Assembly: GCA_004794655.1 (NCBI GenBank)
Contig: SMMW01000039.1
Span: forward strand, 186,001 to 250,000
Source: Marisa cornuarietis
Taxonomy: Eukaryota > Mollusca > Gastropoda > Architaenioglossa > Ampullariidae
Direction of reading: 5' to 3'
Length of the DNA stretch: 64,000 nucleotides
Translations under genes and position numbers: made by a program
The notes under the pieces: model-generated
Seen by the model: the letters and a program-made list of their open reading frames with translations, nothing else
Databases searched by the model: none
Told to the model about the DNA's origin: nothing
Shown: positions 58,160-64,000 of the stretch, in pieces
Layout of the letters: the number at the start of each line of letters is the position of its first letter
Numbering within the stretch: position 1 is the first letter of the stretch

Positions 58160-59149
58160 TGTCATTTCTTTATTATCGTTGGTCAGCACAGAATGTGACC
58201 TGCTATAAAAGCTATATATAACTGATTTATAGCTGGAAAGTGCTACAAAAATCTCTTCGTTGGCTTCGCCGCTGCGGAAAAGGCCTACCGCAGCAGACGT
58301 ATTGATGTCGGTGTCTGGCTCGTTTTACATTCTTGGCCTTATTCCAAGCCATTCTTACCAACCGTGAAGAGCAACAATAATAATAGTAACGACGACGACA
58401 TTGATTATAAGTCTAGATTCTGCGTGTGCTCCACGCTAATTGATATCTAAGCTCGGCAAGATGAAGATCAAAAGTGGGAGTTATAAAAAGTGGTAATTTG
58501 CAGAAGTTAACTTATAGGATGCGAACCTCTGGGCCACAGAGTGTCAGTTGCTATCAAAACTTCCACGTTATATACTACACAAACTGTTGTCATTAGCAAT
58601 TATCCTGTTATTTTCTCTTCTACCTCCCAATCCTACCCCATCTTTCTGTCTGTATCCCGAGAGAAACAATACATTTTGCTTCTCAGACGAGTTTCTTCAT
58701 TTAGGAAAAAAGTCTTGAACATCAGCTCCAGGGTGCCTTCAGCAGAAATTGTTATAGAAATGGAGATGAAGATAATAACGCCTGCTGAGATGTGAACTAC
58801 ACGTCTCCAAACACCAGCACATACACAAAAACCAGACCAATGCAATCCTTGGCTGCGGAATTAATTGGAGTGAGGACTTTCAAAACAACAACCAAAAGCG
58901 ATGTTAATCTGTCATTGCTCAATTATTCATACAGATACTTTGCACTTAGGAACTCCTCCTTATTTTACACATGAATACCCAGAGAGCACTGCAGGAAACC
59001 TGAGAGAGCAAAGGAACTGAGTAGTGTTGCTATTTGAAACCCTAGCCGCATCTTAGCATGCCCCGCGCTGTGGTAACTGCTTTCCCATTCATTCATTTAT
59101 TCATTACAAAGAAAGAAAAAGAAAGAAAGAAAGAAAGAAAAAGGTAGGC
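58160..59149. other. Non-coding sequence
   Basis: No gene was recognised. An AAT/GACGAC simple stretch lies near 58375-58400 and a GAAA run at 59105-59141 adjoins the SINE that follows. Confidence 0.4.
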
Positions 59150-59335
59150 ACACAGCTATGTGGACAGGGACGATGTCCTGAAAGGAGACCAAAGAACATG
59201 TACCTGGAGAGAAAACCCCAAAAGAGTACGCCACTACCATATCCACAGTAAACGCCTAAACGGAAACAGGATCTGAACCCGTGACCCTGTTCTGTGATAA
59301 TTGCGCCACCAGTTCGGCTAAAAAGAAACAAAATT
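59150..59335 (-). mobile_element. tRNA-derived SINE (reverse strand)
   Basis: On the - strand the head reads AGCCGAACTGGTGGCGCAAT (A box) and then GTCACGGGTTCAGATCCTG (B box). The body carries GGGGTTTTCTCTCCAGGTAC and TTTCAGGACATCG, and a T-rich/GAAA tract marks the tail side at about 59105-59141. The body differs from the SINEs at 43.5 and 61.7 kb, so it is probably a different SINE family. Confidence 0.6.
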
Positions 59336-61708
59336 TGATGCGGCAAATCACGGCGCTGAGCCTAGAATAATGCTGATTTATTTTTTGCGACAATAACGGT
59401 GTTCGGAGTCCAGACCAACTGTAATGATGAGGGACAACGATGTAAAATTCCGATTGGCCATGCTGTCAGAAGTGTCAGCGAGCCTCATCATGAAACAAGA
59501 GGGCGAGGCAAGTGCTGCTAGGAGAAGCATTTAGTGACACCCTTTCTCACGGCCTTTATTTCTTGCTCTTCGCTATTAGCAAGGCCTCTGGAGAGAAAGG
59601 GCAGGGTAATGCGTTGGAGGTGGACACGCGTCTTGTTACTTTATATTTCCAACATTGCTGCCCCCGCAGCTGTTTTACCTCCGACCCGTGGCGACAGCCC
59701 CAGACAGTGGCCAATGCAAGACGTTGACCTACAGGTTAGTTCCTGCCCTCGTCATGTCTGGAAGAAGAAGGTCGATTCTGTGGTCTATGGCCGCCTGCCA
59801 AGAGCTTCCTCTTCATTTTATGACCGCCCCTAACTGGCCCCTGAGTGTGGGGAGGCAAATTTTACGAGCTTCTAAGCTCAGAAAAATAATTTATTTATGT
59901 TTAAGCCATCTGTTTGTTCTGCACAACACGATTTATTTGGGCCGAATCTCTCGGTCGGGATACAGGGAAAGAAACAGCGGTTTAAAAAAAAGCTATTTGC
60001 AGAGGCGGAGGACGGAATCCGGGGAAGGGGGTCGGAGGAAGAGGAAAAGGAGAGAAACAAGAGACTATTAAGCAGAACAGCTCGCAGCGTCTTCTCCAGG
60101 AAGTAGTGGAAGTCCTACCAGACTAACGCCCCACTCCGGGCATGGTGTTACAGATCTGAGCCCACATAAAGGCTGTTGCCGAATAACACGAACGTGACGC
60201 CTGTTTGTCAATACGCGTTGACATAATGACTACTATCCTCTTTAACCCCCGCAATAAGTCACTGAGATACTGTTTCTAAGATAGGTTTATAAAATAAGTA
60301 AACAAATCTCATTGGGAAACAATTTGAATAGCAAGAAAAAAATTTTCAGAATATTATGGCTGCAGGATGACGAACAACCTGGGGAAAACCCACTGACAGG
60401 AGAAATGCGATCTACAAAGAAGCACGGACTTTGCATTAGAAAAACTGCTGACTTGGATCTTTAGCGAGCTCTGTCAGTGAAAAGGATACGCTTGGTTTCA
60501 ACGGTCGGAACACGCAGTTTTGCAGCCTTTGCCCTCCTAGCGTGACAAGTTAAAAAAAAAAGGAAAAAAAATGAGGAGAGAGAAAACCGAACACCAATGT
60601 ACACCCCCCCCCAACCACCTCATGTTCTCCCCTCCAACTTCCGTTACGCACGGATAGGAAACGCCGGCAACGCTGGGAAAAGTGAAGGAGAAAATCGGGG
60701 AACTGATCTACGTGTCTTTGGACCTTGACATCATCATTCGAAAAGCTGAGACAGACAGGATGCCATGGGTTCCCCTGCCTTTTAACACTCGTCCTCTCGT
60801 TTCTGATCGTCTGCACGTCGTTCTCGGTAACCAACGCTGTTAGGCCAATGTTTTCCTTGGCATTGCCTCACCTCAGTCACCAGCCGTCACCTGTACAACA
60901 CCCACCCCTTTCCTACAAACAAAAAAAGAGTTCCTTTGTAACCTGTATCTCGCGATGATTAAGAAAAAGGATACAGACAAGATCGGTGGGAGGTATATGA
61001 TGAAAGGGGGAAAAAATACGACCCCTGTGAAGATTTCGGTACTGTGCACAAGGGATGCAGATACAGCCAGAACTCTCAGGAGGGAGGTAAAAACTGTGGA
61101 CCTAAATCAGCAGAGCAGCGCTAGATTATCCCGTGTATCCCAATGTAAGCGACCCGAGGAATGACCAGGGGAATGTTCTCTACTTGAGAAAGGCGTCTTA
61201 CTCCTTGTTGTACATAAATCCACGACGTGCAAAAAAGAGGACTGAGGACAAGCATTTAACTATCATGAAGGGTGACATAAACCATCTCTTTAAGACAGAT
61301 TTACGCAGCTTAGATACCGCAGTGTTTCCGTCTCAATGAACACGACGGTTGTGACAAAGCCCGTTTCTCACGCTTGTAGGGCGCCAGGGAGGGCATGCCA
61401 GTTTCCGCTGTGGGTAGACCGCTGTGTCCTCCCAAGTGGCAACAGTAAAGTATGACGGCGAGTTTCCGAGTCGACGGCGGGGGCGATCTTCGCATGCTTG
61501 CTAGCGGTTGGGCATGTCAGTATAATGGTGTAGTAATCTAGCGCTGTAATGCTCATGCAGGCAAACCATTTTTCACCGCTGTCCCGGGGCACATCGTTTG
61601 GGTGCATCAATATCCCCACAGCACTGAGCTGCATAGTGTTTGACTAGCCAACACACTTGCAGTTGTACATGTAGAAAAAGCGGAATCCAGTCTCCCCGCC
61701 CCTCCCGG
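59336..61708. other. Non-coding or unassigned sequence
   Basis: GC content is visibly higher than at 45-50 kb and several 60-138-codon frames occur (for example 59655-60071), but none has recognisable domains or a consistent exon chain. No gene is called. Confidence 0.35.
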
Positions 61709-61895
61709 GCAGTCCGGTGGCGCAACGGTAGGCGCCTGTCACCTATACAGTAATGTTTGGCTGTCCTGGGTTCAGCTCTCAAGTACGCTGTTCTTTGTCT
61801 GCATGTGGCATCTGTTTACGGGGCTGGCTACTTAGCCGTGCTATAGCCTTATACTGGCACGCGTAAAACACCAACCCCCTCCCCTCCCGCCAAAA
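61709..61895 (+). mobile_element. tRNA-derived SINE, copy 2
   Basis: Same family as 43521-43708: head GGTGGCGCAACGGTAGGCGC, B-box region GGGTTCAGCTCTC, body TCTGCATGTGGCATCTGTTT, tail GCGTAAAACACCAA followed by a C-rich stretch. Confidence 0.85.
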
Positions 61896-62764
61896 AATGA
61901 CCACTTTTCCAAAGATGCTCCCAACTGAAAGATTCATGAAAGTTACATGAGTTAGAGGTCGGAGGTTGCAGACATAATCAGGAATTTGCCTTCTTTTTAA
62001 AAAAAAAACAGTAGACGTTTAAAAAAATGTGCGCGAAGCAGTGACAACACGATAGAGCGAGATAAAGGGGAAAGGGAGACGAGCCATGAAGGCGTGAGAC
62101 AGATAAGGGAAAAGGAGGAGTGGGGAGAGATGCCGACGGTCATCATCTGTGATAATATGCTTGGCGACCTCGTCACGCACACCTGTTCTCCCTTGCGCCA
62201 TTCGCAGAGCACGTAGACCACACACCCATGACTACCCTTCAACCTGCGCAGGGTGGGACAAACTGCAACACCGTGGCCTTCCTCCTTGTTGTCTGCCGTT
62301 CTTTTAAACTACAGGAGGAAGGGGTGATAAAACCTACAAAACTGTTTAAACCGTTAATAAAAGGTGACGAAAGTCCTATGCGGAAAGGGTTTAGCCATAA
62401 TTTACTACCCAGCCTATCTCTGAATTTGACTTACATATATCTCTACCAACTGCACAAGTGACAAGCTGCTAATGATAGGCAAAGACACCGACACAACTGA
62501 GACATAAATGCTTGTCAAGGCCGTGCTTTTTCATGTTGTCAAGTTTCTTCATTGCATCTTCCTGTCAGACCTCGTTACCAGACCACAGGCTGAGCGACAA
62601 ACAGGCTGCTTTGTTCAGTGATGCATGCCTCTGCCAAAAGAGCATTCTCTTTTCTTATGAAGGTAAGGGTGGGGCGGGGGGGAGAAGATGAAGAGTGATG
62701 TTGGTCCACGTGCTGCTTCCTGTCTCCATGTTGGTTTTAACATCGAGTTACCTCATCACATGAT
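61896..62764. other. Non-coding sequence upstream of the terminal promoter
   Basis: No gene was recognised. Short open frames only, with a G-rich stretch at about 62668-62684. Confidence 0.4.
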
Positions 62765-62942
62765 CCGGAAGTTGAGGCTGTCACGTGACGTGCGAAGGCC
62801 ACCTGCGTCTGCCTGCACCGGCGTCACGACTTGGCTCGTTCATGCATTCCGTCATCCGTCTGGTTACCTTCGCGCAAATGCGCAGCTCGGCCTCAAGGTG
62901 GTATAACGAGGCTGCCTAGCTCCGGCTGATTCAAGCCACCAG
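62765..62942 (+). promoter_or_regulatory. CpG-rich promoter and possible untranslated first exon
   Basis: An ETS-type CCGGAAGT (62765-62772), a CACGTGAC E-box (62782-62789) and an NRF1-like GCGCAAATGCGCA (872-884 of the 62-kb block) cluster within 120 bp of CpG-rich sequence. A strong donor GCCACCAG|GTAAGC follows at 62942/62943. This combination is typical of TATA-less housekeeping promoters with a short non-coding first exon. A + strand gene would continue beyond the window. It could also be bidirectional. Confidence 0.4.
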
Positions 62943-64000
62943 GTAAGCGACACCGCAAGGTGGGTGGTCCAGCGTCTACATATAAACACGTAACAGCACT
63001 GCTTCGGGGGTGCGTGCGAGAAGACTGTCGCCTGCACGGTTTGTGTGTGTGTGTGTGTGTGTGTGAGGGGGGATGGAGGTTGCGTTGGGGGGCGTAAGCT
63101 GAAGGGGTGGAGAGTTGTCTCTTATTGGAAGAGAAAAGAAAAACACAAAACTCTCAGTGAGTCGATTTGTCCAAAGCGGGTCATGTCCAGGTTCATCATC
63201 CCTTTCCATAGCGGTGTTAATTCAGAGCCACGGCGTAAATATATTTTATATGCACAGCACGTTTCCCATCCTACACCCCCTCTGCCAGCACCCTGCACCT
63301 CGCTAGAACTACCCCCAGCACCCTACATTCCATAAGGAGTAAAAGCATGCGTTGACACTTCACCGAAGTGCTCACCACGCAACCATAGACCTCCTAAGGC
63401 TCGAGCTACTCGTCACAGTGATGGAGTAGCCTTCATGTGGCTGCATGATTGTCACTGCACCGACTGGTCGGGTGTCTTTCCTACCAGCTGATCAAGTGGA
63501 GTCAGGGTGGACTTTCCGTGTCAAGATGACTTTGTAAGAACGGTTACCATGGAGCTGCGCCTGAGCTGGGGCCCGTAGGGAAAAAGCGGGGGGAAGACAG
63601 CTTCGTATGCTTCTGCTATTTCTTTTTATCATTTTATAGGCCTCGCTAAACAGGCTAGCGGAGGTAGAAGTTGTTTCTAATGATGACGTAAAGCTCAATG
63701 CAAGATATTATTTCCTCAACCCGCGTGAGTTCTCAAGATACACGCCTACAAACATCAGCATGCACAACAGGTGTCCACAACACATACATTAGAATTGTAC
63801 ACGAACACCTTTACAACGTGGTCTTAGCCAGTGGCAAGAACTCGGACCATGTGTTAATCAGGTATATCTACAAACATGTAGAAACGTGGTCACAATTGTG
63901 AGTTCTCTTTGTGCATGTTGGTTGTAGACGTCTTTCTTGAGAACTAAAGTGAGGTATTCACCCTATTACGAGGAAATAGTATACTGCGTTATTACAAAAA
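62943..64000. other. Possible first intron of a gene running off the window
   Basis: No coding exon was recognised. A TG run lies at 63040-63065. Confidence 0.35.

Noticed and set aside
59534..60106. Cluster of 60-138-codon + strand frames
   Set aside because: Frames change without consistent splice junctions and show no recognisable domain.

Overview
The window looks like nuclear DNA of an invertebrate animal, most likely a mollusc and possibly a gastropod. The evidence is small exons with GT-AG (one GC-AG) introns, much intergenic sequence, tRNA-derived SINEs, TIR transposons, many CA/GT microsatellites, and a diverged metazoan TMX3 orthologue. The mollusc assignment is inference from overall character; no lineage marker was available.

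Layout. (1) 0.1-1.3 kb, +: a TATA-box gene for a cysteine-free secreted precursor (210 aa) with a tetrabasic processing site. (2) 1.3-8.2 kb: non-coding sequence with a 1.6-kb TIR transposon. (3) 8.3-11.4 kb, +: a three-exon gene for a 101-aa single-pass membrane protein, with a MITE in its first intron. (4) 14.6-44.4 kb, +: the core of the window, three head-to-tail paralogous genes for two-domain proteins that resemble DUF1330-type dimeric alpha/beta-barrel (Dabb) domains. All three have five coding exons, intron phases 0-0-1-1 and nearly identical exon lengths. The third has acquired a 249-residue disordered, [S/T]P-rich N-terminal exon. (5) 44.4-50.0 kb: AT-rich sequence that may include the long 3' UTR of the next gene. 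(6) 50.0-53.0 kb, -: the five 3' coding exons of TMX3, an ER membrane thioredoxin-family protein. Its thioredoxin-domain exons were not found here. (7) 53-62.6 kb: transposons, SINEs and microsatellites. (8) About 62.7-62.9 kb: a CpG-rich promoter-like block and a possible non-coding first exon of a + strand gene running off the window.

How the genes relate. The three barrel genes are clear tandem duplicates. Two lie downstream of CRE (TGACGTCA) and X-box-like (RFX) motifs. Tandem repeats sit at or just beyond several of their 5' splice sites. In gene 1 a 30-bp unit repeats the donor GAG|GTAAGT five times in frame, and the exon-3 donor is duplicated 72 bp downstream, also in frame. These donor-spanning, frame-preserving repeats and the little-characterised animal barrel family are the most unusual content.

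Limits. Gene structures were read by eye from splice consensus, phase agreement and paralogue comparison. No alignment, database search or transcript evidence was available, and short first exons and UTR exons are the least certain parts.
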